From Ctenosaura bakeri (lineage: Eukaryota; Chordata; Lepidosauria; Squamata; Iguanidae), in contig CAOLHI010000148.1 in NCBI GenBank assembly GCA_948474755.1, positions 124,001-188,000 on the forward strand: 64,000 bases of DNA, written 5' to 3'. The notes beneath the pieces are model-generated. The model was not told the DNA's origin, did no database searches, and saw only the letters and a program-made list of their open reading frames with translations. Both the position numbers and the translations under genes were made by a program. Below, one piece after another: positions 33,924-45,600 of the stretch; positions within the stretch are counted from its first letter, which is position 1; every line of letters starts with the position of its first letter.

Positions 33924-34497
33924 CGTGATAACTGAAGCCCCTGTCAGAGCTGCTGCTGACGAGCAGCAGCTGTTGGTCCCTGTGGCTCTGGCTGGAGATG
34001 AGTCCTGCAGCTCAAGAGCTCCCCCTGCTGCCAGGGACCAAGCAGGCTCGGACGTTCCTCTGCCTGCTCCTTTAGGGCGACAGGGACTCGATTCTGAAGA
34101 TGGTTTGGAGCCTGTGCCAATCAGTCCACAGACAAGGCAGAGACTCAAGAGAGCTGAGCAAAGGGAGGCTTCCTTGATTAAGTTCAAGAAGTAGTGAATA
34201 GCCACACCTGTGTCCTGGGCTATATAACTGCCTGCCTGGAAGCTTTCCTTTGCTTGTGGCAAACTTCTTTTTAGCCCTTGTCTTGCCTGTTCCTTGTGCC
34301 CAGCACCTGGGTCCTGCTATCTTGAATTGATCTCTTGACCCTCGACTTTTGGAACTCTGACTATGGCTTTTGCTTGATGCTCTGGTAAATGAACTCCCTC
34401 GTGTAAAGTGCTTGCTAGTCTCCTCCTGGCTGGACTTTGCTGGCTCTCACACTCGCTTCTCTGGGCTGGCTCACCACCCAGGTCTCTAACCTTGACA
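33924..34497 (+). mobile_element. Solo LTR, 574 bp, with 5-bp target duplication
   Basis: Flanked by CTCTA at 33919-33923 and 34498-34502. It begins CGTGATAACTG, one base away from the TGTGATAACTG expected from the 5 kb copy, and ends CCTTGACA. The TATA-like GCTATATAAC lies at 34219-34228 with the open U3 frame upstream, giving plus orientation. It aligns throughout with 5347-5998 in reverse. It is a solo LTR: no internal region is attached. Confidence 0.87.
33926..34194 (+). CDS. Open frame in LTR U3, second copy
   Basis: Open from the first bases of the LTR (V-I-T-E-A-P) to a TAG just before the TATA-like box. It ends TRQRLKRAEQREASL, like the 5 kb copy. It is shorter than that copy by two in-frame segments. 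The middle is Pro/Ala/Glu/Ser-rich and likely unstructured; the end is basic. The frame could be the last part of a retroelement polyprotein that runs into its 3' LTR. In a solo LTR it has no start of its own beyond a chance ATG in the flank (33916). Function unknown. Confidence 0.35.
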
Positions 34498-34645
34498 CTC
34501 TACATGGTATTTAAAGAAGACTGACTATCACCGCTCTGTCTTTTCTTCTCCAAAATGAACATGCCCAGCTCCCTTAACTATCCCTCACAGGGCTTTCTAG
34601 AACTTACCATCTTGTACAATCATCCTACAGTTGTTTTATTCCTAG

Positions 34646-34885
34646 AATCATAGAATCATAGAAATGTAGAGTTGGAAGAGACCCCAGGGGCCATCCAGTC
34701 CAACCCCCTGCCATGCAGGAACACCCTCAAAGCACTCCCGACAGATGACCATCAAGCCTCTGCTTAAAAACCTCCAAGGAAGGAGACTCTACTACACTCC
34801 GAGGCAGCATATTCCACTGCCGGACAGCCCTGACTGTCAGGAAGTTCTTCCTGAGGTTCAGGTGGAATCTCCTTTCCTAAAACAA
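34646..34885 (-). mobile_element. CR1 LINE 3' end
   Basis: The left edge AATCATAGAATCATAGAAAT is the reversed CR1 tail repeat, followed by 'gttggaagagaccccagggg' and 'ccaaccccctgccatgcagg'. It continues into the reversed ORF2 end ('aggaagttcttcctgaggtt'). Better preserved than the other CR1 copies, so probably among the youngest here. Confidence 0.9.
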
Positions 34886-34889
34886 ATAA

Positions 34890-37050
34890 TTTTTTTTCTT
34901 GATGGTTGAAAACAAATAAAATATTCTGAATATGTGTTGGGACTATTTTTGATGTGTTACTCACTATTCTACTTGGACACATAAATAACTGAAGGATCCA
35001 ATATATTATAAGACTGCATATGCACTTTGAAATGCCTGCAGAAATATAGCTGTGTTTACAGATGGGAGCTTACAGTACAGAATGCTGTTACATTGCAGTA
35101 CAGTACACTGCTGAACACCCTTGATACATTTAGTTTCAAGGGGATCCATTAATGATGCTTTTCATTCAGTAACATAAAAAAAACAATACTACCAAAGAGA
35201 TTATATTAGTGCTGGTGGTAATCTCAGTCAAACCAACTTCTAAAATAGCACAGATCATGCAATTTAGACCGGACTGACTTAACCTGTACTGGGGATAATG
35301 CATTAGATTTAACATCATACAGTTCTCCAAAGTGGGTAGGTGGGGGAATACAACCAAATCATTAAGGGTAATTCCAACTTTACTTTTATTAGGCCAATAT
35401 GAGTGGGAATGCACAATTTAGGGATGATATCTTTTTTTTAAAAAAAAGTCATAAAGTATTTGTGCTATTAAAGAGAGCGCCAAATGGCACTGTAGTAAAG
35501 ACACCAAGGGGCAACCTAATAGATCTGGCTAAGCTAAGAAAGGTCATCACAATTTATATGCATGATCTACCAGATTGAAATCTGCCATCAAACTTATATA
35601 GCTTCCAGCAGAGGCCTGTTGCTTTGCTAATTTTTCCTGGCTACATTGGCTTGAGTCCTGTTGGTACACTACACCTGCACTGTTACGTCTGTGTAGCTTC
35701 TGGCAACAGGAGGAAAAGAGCAATACTAGATCACAAAAGGTTGAAGGAAGGAAGACACTGGAGAAATAAATTGCTCTGAAATGGCAGATTGTGTCTGCCT
35801 TCCTTGGCCAATACTAGGTGACTCTGGAAAAAGCACAACTATAGTATACTGGCGGGACTCTCATCTAAATCTGCAAAACCAGGGGGATGTGAGACACAAG
35901 ACAGGCCCTAGGCCATAATGTTAGTCTATGTTTGGCTGTTTAGTCACAAAAGATCAGGCCTGATTTGAGAAGGGTCAGGAAAAGGGCAACAGGATGAAAA
36001 CCTTGGATTAAACTCAGATTATCATTTGCAGCTACTGTTAATGGTGAATAGGAAACCTGTCCCAAAAGAAGGGGATAGGAAATAAGTCGATGCTTCTTAA
36101 GCTATTTCATGTGGCAGATGGGCAGGTTTTTTTCCCTCACTGTGCCAAGGGACTTGAACCATGCCGATGCCCATTGGTTACAACTATATCTTTCCAGGGG
36201 ACTTGTCACAGCCTGGCAACCAGTGGCTCACAGGCTGGTACTAGTCCATGTATTTCCACTTTCAGTAGCACGGTGTTAAACAGTAAAAAAGTAAAATAAC
36301 ACTTTTCAAAAATCATGCCAATTCACAGCTTTAACTCTCCATTGATAAGAAAAAAGAGATCCTCTGATTGGGGAAAATATTTCTAACAGTAGTATAGAAA
36401 AGATTGAAACAAACAAACAAACAAACCAGACTGGATGGCTTGGAACCTACACACAAAAAATGAAGAAATGAAAAAAAAAAAGAAAAAAAAAGAATGTCCA
36501 GTACAAAACAATGAAAACCAAAGAAGAGGCAAACCACAAGACATTAGACAAGACAAAAAAAGACTGCACATGCATACAGTACAGGTGCTTCAATGAAGCA
36601 TTTGCATTATTTCTGAGAAGAGTAAGAACTATATGGCCCTCCAGAGATTTTGTTCAGCCACAACTCCCAGCAGCTCTTTAAAAACCTAGCCAATGGGAAA
36701 ATAGTCTCACAATATTTGGAGGCCATATGATTCCCACCCCATGCAAAAATGATAAAGAATGGATATTAGTTGATTTATCCACTCCTATCTGTAAGACTTA
36801 CAAGAAGATTATTCTTCCTTTCAGGTGAGGATACCAAAATCAGATCATCACAGAGCTTTAATATAACATACTTTATATCACTATGAATTTTTTGTATCTA
36901 TATGAGTCAAGAGAGCAGGATAGATGATCTCTATTCTTTGGATTTATTGAAGAATACTCCTAAATTACAAGTTCAGTAAACCAAACTTCATGAAGTATGT
37001 TGACCTTTGTAATATTGGTTATATATTGGTTACCATGGTTATATCATTGT
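34890..37050. other. Unassigned sequence, low-complexity patch
   Basis: No gene recognised. (AAAC)n at 36409-36426 and A-rich runs at 36471-36492. Around 36630-36740 a weak inverted repeat (CCCTCCAGAG... TTTGGAGGCC with 'acaactcccagcagctct') looks like a decayed hAT-type element. Confidence 0.35.
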
Positions 37051-37054
37051 TTGA

Positions 37055-37142
37055 GGCCCCTCCCTAAACTGCAAATTCCAGGCTTCCATAAGATGTTGAA
37101 AGTGGAATCATAGCACTATAACAGTCTAGTGCAGAAATGACC
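37055..37142. mobile_element. Palindromic MITE, right half
   Basis: 'aggcccctccctaaactgc', 'ccataagatgttgaaagtgg', 'tagcactataacagtctagt' and GCAGAAATGACC match the right arm of the 53-59 kb copies. The left arm is missing or unrecognisable. Confidence 0.75.
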
Positions 37143-37230
37143 TGGGTTTTTTGATAATTTACAAAGAGCCATTGAATTTTCTAGACATCTCTACTGCTGG
37201 CTAAACAGAAGAGATATGCTAGAACTATAG

Positions 37231-37455
37231 GGCTATTTCACATGATGCAGTTATAGCATTATGACTCCACTTTAACTGCCATGGAAACCTCCTATGGGGT
37301 GCTTGGATTTATAGTTTGGTGGGGCATTAAAGTGTTCTATCTGGGAATTCTAAATGCCCTTCCTAAACCACAAATCCCAAGATTTCATAGGATGTTGTCA
37401 AGGCAATTAAAGTGGAATTATAGTGCTGTAACTGTAGTGTGAAAGAGTGTCTCCA
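37231..37455. mobile_element. Palindromic MITE, related subfamily
   Basis: The left arm GGCTATTTCACATGATGCAG leads to TTATAGCATTATGACTCCAC; the right arm mirrors it with 'aagtggaattatagtgctg' and GTAGTGTGAAAGAGTG. Inner blocks ('tggatttatagtttggtggg' against 'ccacaaatcccaagatttc') also pair. The arms differ from the 53-59 kb type by an added 'ttaactgcc' segment. Confidence 0.75.
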
Positions 37456-37459
37456 AAGG

Positions 37460-38360
37460 ATGGTTCAAATACAAAGTTCATCTTATTTAGTACCCTGTAT
37501 TTATACTTATCTCATGTTTGAAAGAAAGTGCTTGGCAACTTTTGGAACAACTGGATTGGTTTAATCTGTAGTGTCAGCTGCCTAACTATATATGTAGTTT
37601 CACAATATATAGAAACATTACCAAAACTAGTTAAGATGGAATAGAATTACATGTAAATACAGAAAGAGAAGAAGAAAGAAGCAAAGGAATTTGCCACTTG
37701 AGATTGTTAAAAGAAATACTGGCTTTCCTTCTGTTTGAGGACTGTAAGAACAGACACCATGTGGTCCTTGAAAAGGAAATTTGCTCACTTGCTTCCATTT
37801 CTAGGTACATGAAAAGAAGTGAGCAAATGAAGTGGCAATCGCTGCCTTGAAAAGATTTGGAAGTATAAAACTATTTCCTAGCTAAGAAATTAAATTAAAT
37901 AAATCTAACCTGCATGTTGTTGAGCTGTAATCAATCTACAGACAATCGAAAAGAGGATGCAGAATAAATTGCTTTCAGACTCTTTGCTTACACAGGAGAT
38001 TATCACTGAAAACAGGGGTGAGATTAAATTGACAAATGCTACTGTTATTATGAATGATGGAAGGAACTTCCTGTGCTTGCTAGATGAAACAACAGGGCCA
38101 GGATTATTGTAGCGATTACCTGGGAAACAGAAAAGCATACTATAATCAGGCCTGTACTCTCCAACGTCTGGAGGATTTCTTGAAAAAAAATAATGAAAGA
38201 CATCATGTCACTTTACAGTTTTTAACTGACTGATTTAGTCATTTTAGCATCATATCTTCATAAATAGTTAGTACTGTGTTCTTCAAGGTCTTGTGAACAA
38301 CATATGATTTTTGGGGAGAACAACTGCTGTCACAGATAAGCATGGTTTTGAAGTGGCTAA
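37460..38360. other. Unassigned AT-rich sequence
   Basis: No gene or repeat recognised. Confidence 0.35.
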
Positions 38361-38363
38361 TTT

Positions 38364-38737
38364 CATACCCTCCAATATTTCACAGATGAATATTGGGAGA
38401 TGGGTGGCTGAATAACATGAAAGTGTAGTTAAGATGGCAAAAGGTATTAGCAAGGAAGAACAGACAGGCTAGGAGAAGCTACAGCAGTTTGCTCTCTCTT
38501 GAGCCTCTTGGAGAAGGGCAAGATTCTTCCCCTTCTCTTGTCTCCTTAGTCCTGAGTTGAGTGCAAACTATCTCTGCATTATGAAATTAGTCTGCAGCAA
38601 CTGAAGTAAGGTGTTGGCAAAGGAGGAAAGTGGGAGTAGAATAAAGAAACTCAGATATCTTAAAAGCGACTGAAAAGTGGGATGACTGAGAATTAGCTGG
38701 AACTGTCCCTCTAAAATCATGACAGTTGGAGGGCATG
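38364..38737. mobile_element. hAT-like non-autonomous element, 374 bp
   Basis: Ends CATACCCTCCAATATTTCAC and ACAGTTGGAGGGCATG are inverted repeats over the outer 12 bases with one mismatch, and the inner 'attgggagatgg' and 'gaactgtccctctaaa' phrases fit a family I remember from sauropsids. No clear target duplication, so hAT is a tentative superfamily. Confidence 0.6.
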
Positions 38738-38739
38738 TG

Positions 38740-39600
38740 ATTCTGGGTTAGTTCTGGTGGAAATTCATATGTCTTCAGGGAAGAGTGATGATAGGTTCAC
38801 TGTGCTTTGCAACGAGACCATGGTTTGAGGTCCACAAGGGAACAAGAACAATGCGTTACTCTGGTGGCACATGAGGTAGCTCTAATCTAGCAATTTTGTT
38901 GAACTCCAACTTCTGTCAGTTCTGATTATTGTCCATTTTGCCTGAGGGGCTGATGGGAATTCATTAAGCACTTATCTGCTACCTTCCAAGCCAAGCCTTA
39001 CCAAGTTAGCTGGAAAAAAATAAGCCAAGTTCCTGTATTACAGACATAGTGATGAAGGTGATAACTATATATCATCTTCTGACACAACTCCTCAAACCTA
39101 CCTTAACAGCCAGTTAAGTGATGCAGGTCTGTTCTACTGGTGATCTGGGTATTGCAGCACAACATTGGCTGCCTTCTCCTGCCACTGAACTGTGGTGCAT
39201 CAAGGAGTTGTGACAGGGATCCAGCTTCTGATTGTTGCATTGCAGCTCATTTATGGGAGAGAGGTGGAAACATCATCCTTCAGCATTCCAATTACCAAAG
39301 AGACCTCTATTGTTTGGTTCAGCTGCTGATTGTTAAGGAAGATAGGGGGAAATTGTGATTGTGCCACTGTTGCCATGATCACAAACATGAATTCCAATAG
39401 CAAGTGTGTAAGTCTAGCTTATTCATTTGTAATTGCTCAACAGGATACCAGTCATAGTTAGCTTCATGCATACAGCAAAAATGTTAGCATTATCTTCAAG
39501 CATTCTACATTCAAAACAGTGTAAATCTGTACGGGGGGGCATGCTATCCTCATATGCCCCTTTCATTTCCATCTGCCTAAAACTTTCTGGATATCAGGGT
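38740..39600. other. Unassigned sequence
   Basis: Nothing recognised. A short open frame at 39140-39358 (+) shows no domain. Confidence 0.3.
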
Positions 39601-39626
39601 TTCTTTTATGCATGGAGGCTATCTGC

Positions 39627-39935
39627 TAGAGATGGGCCAAATGAATCCTCGAATCCTCAGCAAGAATTCGAGATTCGCCAATCTGAATCCCTGTGCAAAA
39701 TTAGGCAAACCGAATCTTTCAAATCCACCAACAAAAAAAATAGTTTTTTTAAAGAAGTTCTGTCTAAAAAAAGTTTTTAAAAGTTTTTAAAAATTGTAAA
39801 AAGTTGCTTTTTAAACACTTTTTTAAAAAGGGATTTGAAAGATTTGAGATTCATGAGATTCGTGGATTCCCAAAACCTTCTAGAGATTTGGATCCAGATC
39901 CAGATTCGGAAAATTCTGGATTCGTCCCATCCCTA
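39627..39935. mobile_element. hAT-like non-autonomous element, 309 bp
   Basis: Starts TAGAGATGGGCCAAATGAAT and ends ATTCGTCCCATCCCTA, inverted repeats beginning TAG(A/G)GATGGG. The flanks CTATCTGC (39619-39626) and CTATCCAC (39936-39943) agree at six of eight bases, an aged 8-bp hAT-type duplication. The centre is poly-A/T (39728-39828), and GATTC/GAATC motifs recur on both arms. It interrupts a segment bearing a 14-bp inverted repeat. Confidence 0.7.
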
Positions 39936-39944
39936 CTATCCACC

Positions 39945-41490
39945 GAATTCAGTATGGTGGAAAATTAGCATTCTGAATTGCACTGAGCCTCCATGCATAA
40001 TAGGAGCTTTCAAGGCAATTCACCAGGACCTTCTTCTGGTAAACTCAACAAGTACAGATGGTACCTCAAGAGTGGGAGGGCACTCAGCTGGAGCTGGATC
40101 CAAGCATGATGGTGGGATGTCCAATTATTATTTTGCCTCTTGCTACAACATTTGTAGAGACATATCAAAGGTGACATGCAGAATCGACAGGCCATGAATA
40201 GAGATATCATCCTCCAATCCAGCTGTTCAGATACTAGACCATCTTTCCATATAAACTATTTTATTGGATGCCACATGCAACCCTACTTGCCCTGGCAAGA
40301 CGTTATTAATTATTTATGGTGATGATATCATGTATTCATGCAAATATTTTGTGCCAATTATTCTCTTTTCCTAAGCTCTTGCTGGTAGGCCAGAGCTGTA
40401 AACAATGTTCTTGGTATACCATTTGACAGTAATAACTCTGGAAAATATTATGGTGAACATACTATTTTGACATTTATATCATGAAATGTCTGATGCCCTC
40501 CCCTACATGTCTGCAATGATCCAAGCCTCTACTTGTTTGCTCAGAAGAACAAGCTGGATTTATGTGACAACTGTGCATAGGATCACAGGTGAGTATGTAC
40601 AGAACTGTAGCTTAAGTACCTTAGATTCACATAAACATTTCATGATCATCCTGAGTATCCATCATCTCCCAGAATGTAACAATTATTCTGATACTCACTG
40701 AGAAATATGAAGAAATTGCATATGAAAAGCAAGAGTCTTCACCTAGAAAAGAATATAGTTTGTAATGTGAGCACCTGGACATACTCACCTGTACAGTTTA
40801 TTGGTGGACAAGTACTGTCTGAAACCCCTTAATGGGCATTTAATTGTTGGTATCAAATGTGCTGAAACATCAGAAGTGATCCCCCGAATGAGGATAAGAC
40901 CTTTGTTTTCTCCTGAGCTTGCAGTTACATCATTGAAGATGCTTTTAGAAACTATTTCTCCTTATGTTCTTGGCAGATTTCAACATCAGAGGGTGAGACT
41001 GCACTTTGAAACTATTTAAATAATGCTGTGAAGAAATATGGCTAGATCAGGAGGCAAGTTATATGGGTACCTTTGGGGACTATAAATGGCAGTACCAATA
41101 CAGATAGAGATATCACTTAAAAGCTTTTTAAAATTGCACTCTATGTACCTGTGTGAGCTCATGGGAAATAACATTTACTTGCATTTCGTATCTCTTTACA
41201 GAGGCATATTTTATCTACCTCAAATAAGCAATAATCAATTACCTCTTGCATAACCATTCCCTGTGCTCCCGTGAAGAGCTGTCCCGCAGCATTTCAACAG
41301 TATGAAGTTTATCAACAAATATAAAAGAACACAGATTTTGAGTATCTGATAAATTAATATACACATTTCCTATCATGTTGTAAAAGATAATCAACAGATA
41401 AGGAAATGCTTTACCTTTATAAATCACAATGGGAGGCTGAGAACAGAGGCAAACCAAATGTTAAAACTCACATTTTTCCCCTCAAAGTTG
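39945..41490. other. Unassigned sequence
   Basis: No gene recognised. Frames at 39835-40197 (which runs out of the hAT element), 40486-40701 and 40801-41019 lack domains. Confidence 0.35.
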
Positions 41491-41498
41491 TCTTCCTC

Positions 41499-41620
41499 AC
41501 ATTATTATTAGTAGTAGTATTAGTATTAATATTAGTATTATTACGACCATCAACAACAACTTTATTTATACCCCGTTTTTTCCCCAGGTTGGGTTTCAAA
41601 GCAGCTTACAATGATTAAAA
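41499..41620 (-). mobile_element. L2-like LINE 3' tail with (TTA)n microsatellite
   Basis: A (TTA/GTA)n run at about 41499-41545 is followed by 'ctttatttataccccgtttt' and 'tttcaaagcagcttacaatg', the reversed L2-like 3' end. Only the tail remains. Confidence 0.65.
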
Positions 41621-41624
41621 CTGA

Positions 41625-42325
41625 ACAGAAATAATCTTATATTGTTTTATTAATATGGTAGCTTATTATATTTTTAAAACCTTTTATTTTTTGGTTTTTA
41701 TTCATGTATTTTGTTTTAGTTCATGTTGTGAGTTATCTTCAGTCCATTTCAGGACTCATGGTGGTATGCAACTAACTTGCCATGGAGTAGTGTGGAGGTT
41801 GATTGTCTTCCTATCGTGCAGCCCCCTGCCACTATGGTAACAGCTACAAGAGAAGAAAGTAAAGTTCTGCCATATACATGGAGGTCTGTTCACACAACAC
41901 TGGATTGTACTTTCATTTCTGGAACCCTGGCAGACAATGGGCAAACAGTGTAGAGCATACTGAGCTAGAAAGATCTGTGGTCAGGCTTGGTATACAGCAG
42001 CTTCCTATGTTTTCTCCACATGAAGGAAATGTGTCACACCCTGAAATAATGTCTCACACCACTCTGGAATGCTTTTATGCTAGGCTTTCTCTTATGAATG
42101 ACAGGAGAGATATGAATTCAATCTGACAGGTAGGAAAGGCAATCCATTTTTTAGGAAAAGAAGGCATTTATCTGGATAATGCTCTCCAAATGCTGTCTCA
42201 TAAACCTGGAGGTGGGATTGGGACAACATAGCTTTCCTCTGATGCGTGGACTGATGTTAGCCTACTGGTTATCTCTGAATAATGGACAGTACAAGCAGTC
42301 ACTAGAGGGAAATTCCATATCAACA
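41625..42325. other. Unassigned sequence
   Basis: Nothing recognised. It lies downstream, in minus-strand sense, of the unclassified protein-like repeat and may contain more of it without being identifiable. Confidence 0.3.
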
Positions 42326-42330
42326 CTCTG

Positions 42331-42684
42331 CTAACTGTGAGGTGATAACTTCTGTGGCACAGCAGAAATAGTACTTCCAATTATCAGAAAAAAATATCCA
42401 TTAAGGAGTTGGCTTAGCAACTGCTGAACTATCATTTTACCAGTGACAGCTGGTGGCTTCCAAGTCAACCGGACAGTGAATCTACCTTGGGTTTTAGTAT
42501 AAACTTTAAAGGAGTTATCCAAGGTGCTGAACCTACTGTAGGGATAGGAATCAATGCCTTGGACAGATGATTTAAAGTTAAAATCTAGAATGGCCTTACC
42601 ACCTTGATGACATGGAAAGCAAGAAATGAATCTGGCTTTTATGTTATCTAGGAAGTGGGTGATATCCTTCTGTCTCTGAAACAA
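42331..42684 (-). CDS. Unclassified protein-like frame, copy B of a dispersed repeat
   Basis: A 117-codon frame with no stop. Near the N-terminal side it has a Cys-containing stretch (ISCFPCHQGGKAILDF), then SRFSTLDNSF and TKTQGRFTVRLTWKPPAVTG. The central 60 residues resemble the broken translation of 7930-8160 on the same strand, and differences preserve residue type at several positions, so this was probably coding in an ancestor. I do not recognise the family: candidates are an unlisted retroelement, a large DNA transposon, or a duplicated host exon. No catalytic motif, signal peptide or membrane segment is convincing. The ATG is used only because it is the first in the frame. Confidence 0.3.
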   Translation of the reverse strand: MFQRQKDITHFLDNIKARFISCFPCHQGGKAILDFNFKSSVQGIDSYPYSRFSTLDNSFKVYTKTQGRFTVRLTWKPPAVTGKMIVQQLLSQLLNGYFFLIIGSTISAVPQKLSPHS

Positions 42685-42699
42685 CAGCTAGAAAGGTAA

Positions 42700-45600
42700 G
42701 GATCGAGTCTTCTAAAAGGATTTGGCTTATAAAAGCGACAAACTGGAGGAAAGTAGAGAGATAAGAGAGAGATGAGTTTTGATTCTCACTTTGCTGCTTT
42801 CACCAAGCTTTCTTTTCCACATGTGTTGTTTACACAAAGAAACCAAATAACTACAATTTCTGACTTTGAGCTAAATCAAACATTAATCCTACCTAATGTA
42901 GACCCATTTAAATCAATGGGATTTTGACCAACCAGACCTGTTCATTTTAAGAAGCCTTCTTGAAGTAGGACTAATTATCATTTTACCGCTTTGTGATCAT
43001 TTTAGCTTTTTGTGATTTTACCCTGATTTTCAAACCAGCATAATTGCAGTTTATCCATCATAATTCAATGTGTGTGGTGGGTTCCTAGTTACTCAAATGT
43101 ATAATGCGGCCTGTTTAATATTCTGAGGGGTTAAGCAACTAGTACTTCAAATTTCGTATAAATCATCAATGTTAAAACCTGAAAAAGTTGACACAGCTAA
43201 ACAGATTTCCAAACCATGATCAGCAGAATGTGTCACCCTTCTTGATCAGACCACAGTCCTAGCTCTTCTATACCTACAGTAGCCAACTGGGTGTTTATGG
43301 AACAATTATGGGCAGGGCATGAGTGCAACTGCACTCTCCCATTCATATTCTACAATCTGAATAGAGAAGCATCTCCGTTCTACTCCAGGAGGTAACATAA
43401 AGCCATCCCTTAGTAGCCTTATTATCTATGGTTGCCCACCCTGATGAGCACTGGTGTATTTGGCACCCTTTTATTGACTGATTGTTGAATCATTGTCAGG
43501 GGTGTAGCTATGGATAGAACTAAATAAAGGCATTGCCTCTTTCAAATAAGGATTCTGAGCCCTGCAAAGATTTTTCACTTCAGGCCCCAAATTTCTAGCA
43601 TTGCAGGGAGTGAGACCTTGAACATCATTTCCACATAGAACTCTTCTGTTTGCTGCATTTATGTTCCCTTGGTCACTTTGACAGCCCTTTTTCTCTAGAT
43701 GCCTAAATAATATCTCTAAATGGTCAAGCTACTGCAGTGCTACAAATTTGGCAGTTGAAGAAAATTTTCATGAGGCAGCTGAATTCTTATTTGGAGGGAG
43801 GGTCATTGCCATCACCCCCCCCCAACACACACAGAGAGCTATACCCCTTAACACTATCGTCATTATCCTGTTTAACATCTCCCCTGGATGTGTGTTCATG
43901 GATGACTAAGACATTTTTATATCACATAAAGCAAATGTTTCTGTCAACAAAATTACATGTCTCACCAGAGCTAGCTGGGTTAAATGGCAGTGTTGGATGA
44001 ATTTGATGAATGTCAGTAATGGCAAAGCAGAAAGGGGGAAAAAGTGCTGAAAAGACCATAAGAGCACAGATGTGTTGACACCCCAAAAACAAATGGAAAG
44101 TAAAATGAGTATCTTTAGCTCATCCCTAGTTAAAATAAAAAGACAACCAGCCTTCATCTAGATTTAGTTTTAGCAGAACTAAATTAAAACCACTCAGTAT
44201 GAAGTCATTCTCCTTATCATTTTACTGATAGGGAAATAAAAGGATGATTCCATCAAGGTTAAAAAAGTTTTAAAATGTAATACTGAACTCCATGTTCAAT
44301 GCACTTAATGATTTTGTGTTGATGCAGGTGTATGTATAGAGGGAGGGAGGGAAGGAGTAATATTATGTAGAATGCCTTGTGTTGAACATTTTGAGGTATT
44401 CTATCAAATCACCAAAGTTCACAGCAAAAAAAACATGTGAACAGAGAGGTGCAAGTATGAATTTTTTGTTCTACAATTTTATAACAGGTAGTGAAATTAT
44501 TTCACAATCCTAGGTGTAGGACATTTTTATTATGCAAAGAAAAATATCCTATACTTCTTCAAAATGGCAGTTATTCAGGAGAAACCATGGAGCTTCATTT
44601 CAGAAGTGACATAGTCCATTGTTGGTATAAACAGACAATAACAATTTCATAAATACTGATATTGGATTAAATGTGGACTTCCTGATTAGCTAGGTACAGT
44701 GAAACTCTGTTATGACTCCTTTGGAGGGCCAAAATACTGGACTAAAAGTTCCATTCACCTGGCACAACATAGGTGTTGTTTTATAATGACTGAACTCATT
44801 AATATCTAAGGTATAAGATGGGAATAGTAGACAGATTGCCCTGGAAAATATCTGTATAACAGTATGAGGTGAATCTGGTGGTTGAGTGGCCAATATGTTT
44901 CTCTGCATTGACTCAAATGCTATAAGGAACTCATTATACAGATCTTTTCCTATCAACTGTCAGACACACCAAGCAAAAATTGAATTTTTATAAACCTTTC
45001 CAATTTGTTTTTCATTCCATGACAGAAAGGAATATAAATTGCTTTTTCTTCAGTTTCTATTTTTAGAAGAAATCAAATGGCTCAAAAGTTCATCCTGAAC
45101 AGAGTTGACAGACTGTTGGAGAGCCTAGGCCACAGATACAAATTCTAATTATCCTCCCTGCAGAACTGCCATTGTTTCAGTTGCCCTGACTAATCAGCTT
45201 CTTGCATCTTGGAGCTTTGTGTTCTACAAATGGGGCAATATGCTCTTTTCTTATAACAAGTGTTCCAAAGTGATTATAACAGAATCATTGTGAAATCAGA
45301 TATATGCATTAACATCATTATGAGTTAGTGTGTGTGCATGTTTTTTTGTTTTAAAAATAATGTTTTCAATTTAGCGTATCAGCACACCAGGCATATGATC
45401 AATATTCCAGAGGTGGGGAGGCTGTGCCCTTTAGGTTTTGTCAAACTCTAGTTCTCACTAGCCCCAGACAGCATGGCAAATGATCAAAGATGATAGTAGA
45501 CACAGTCTGCAGGCACCCCCACCTCTGCTATTAATCAAAAATACATCAAAGTTTCCTCATTTTATGTTTGCCCATGGATGGAAGAAAGGGTTTTACTAGA

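Larger units (their letters stand above)
33626..34620 (-). mobile_element. CR1 LINE 3' region, split by a solo LTR
   Basis: The left part (33626-33923) begins with the reversed CR1 3' end (TAGAATTATACACTTGGAAG, 'ccatctaatccaacctcct') and continues into the reversed ORF2 end. The right part (34504-34620) continues the same element ('aaatgaacatgcccagctcc'). The LTR at 33924-34497 and its target duplication account for the gap, so CR1 is older than the LTR. No open frame. Confidence 0.72.
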
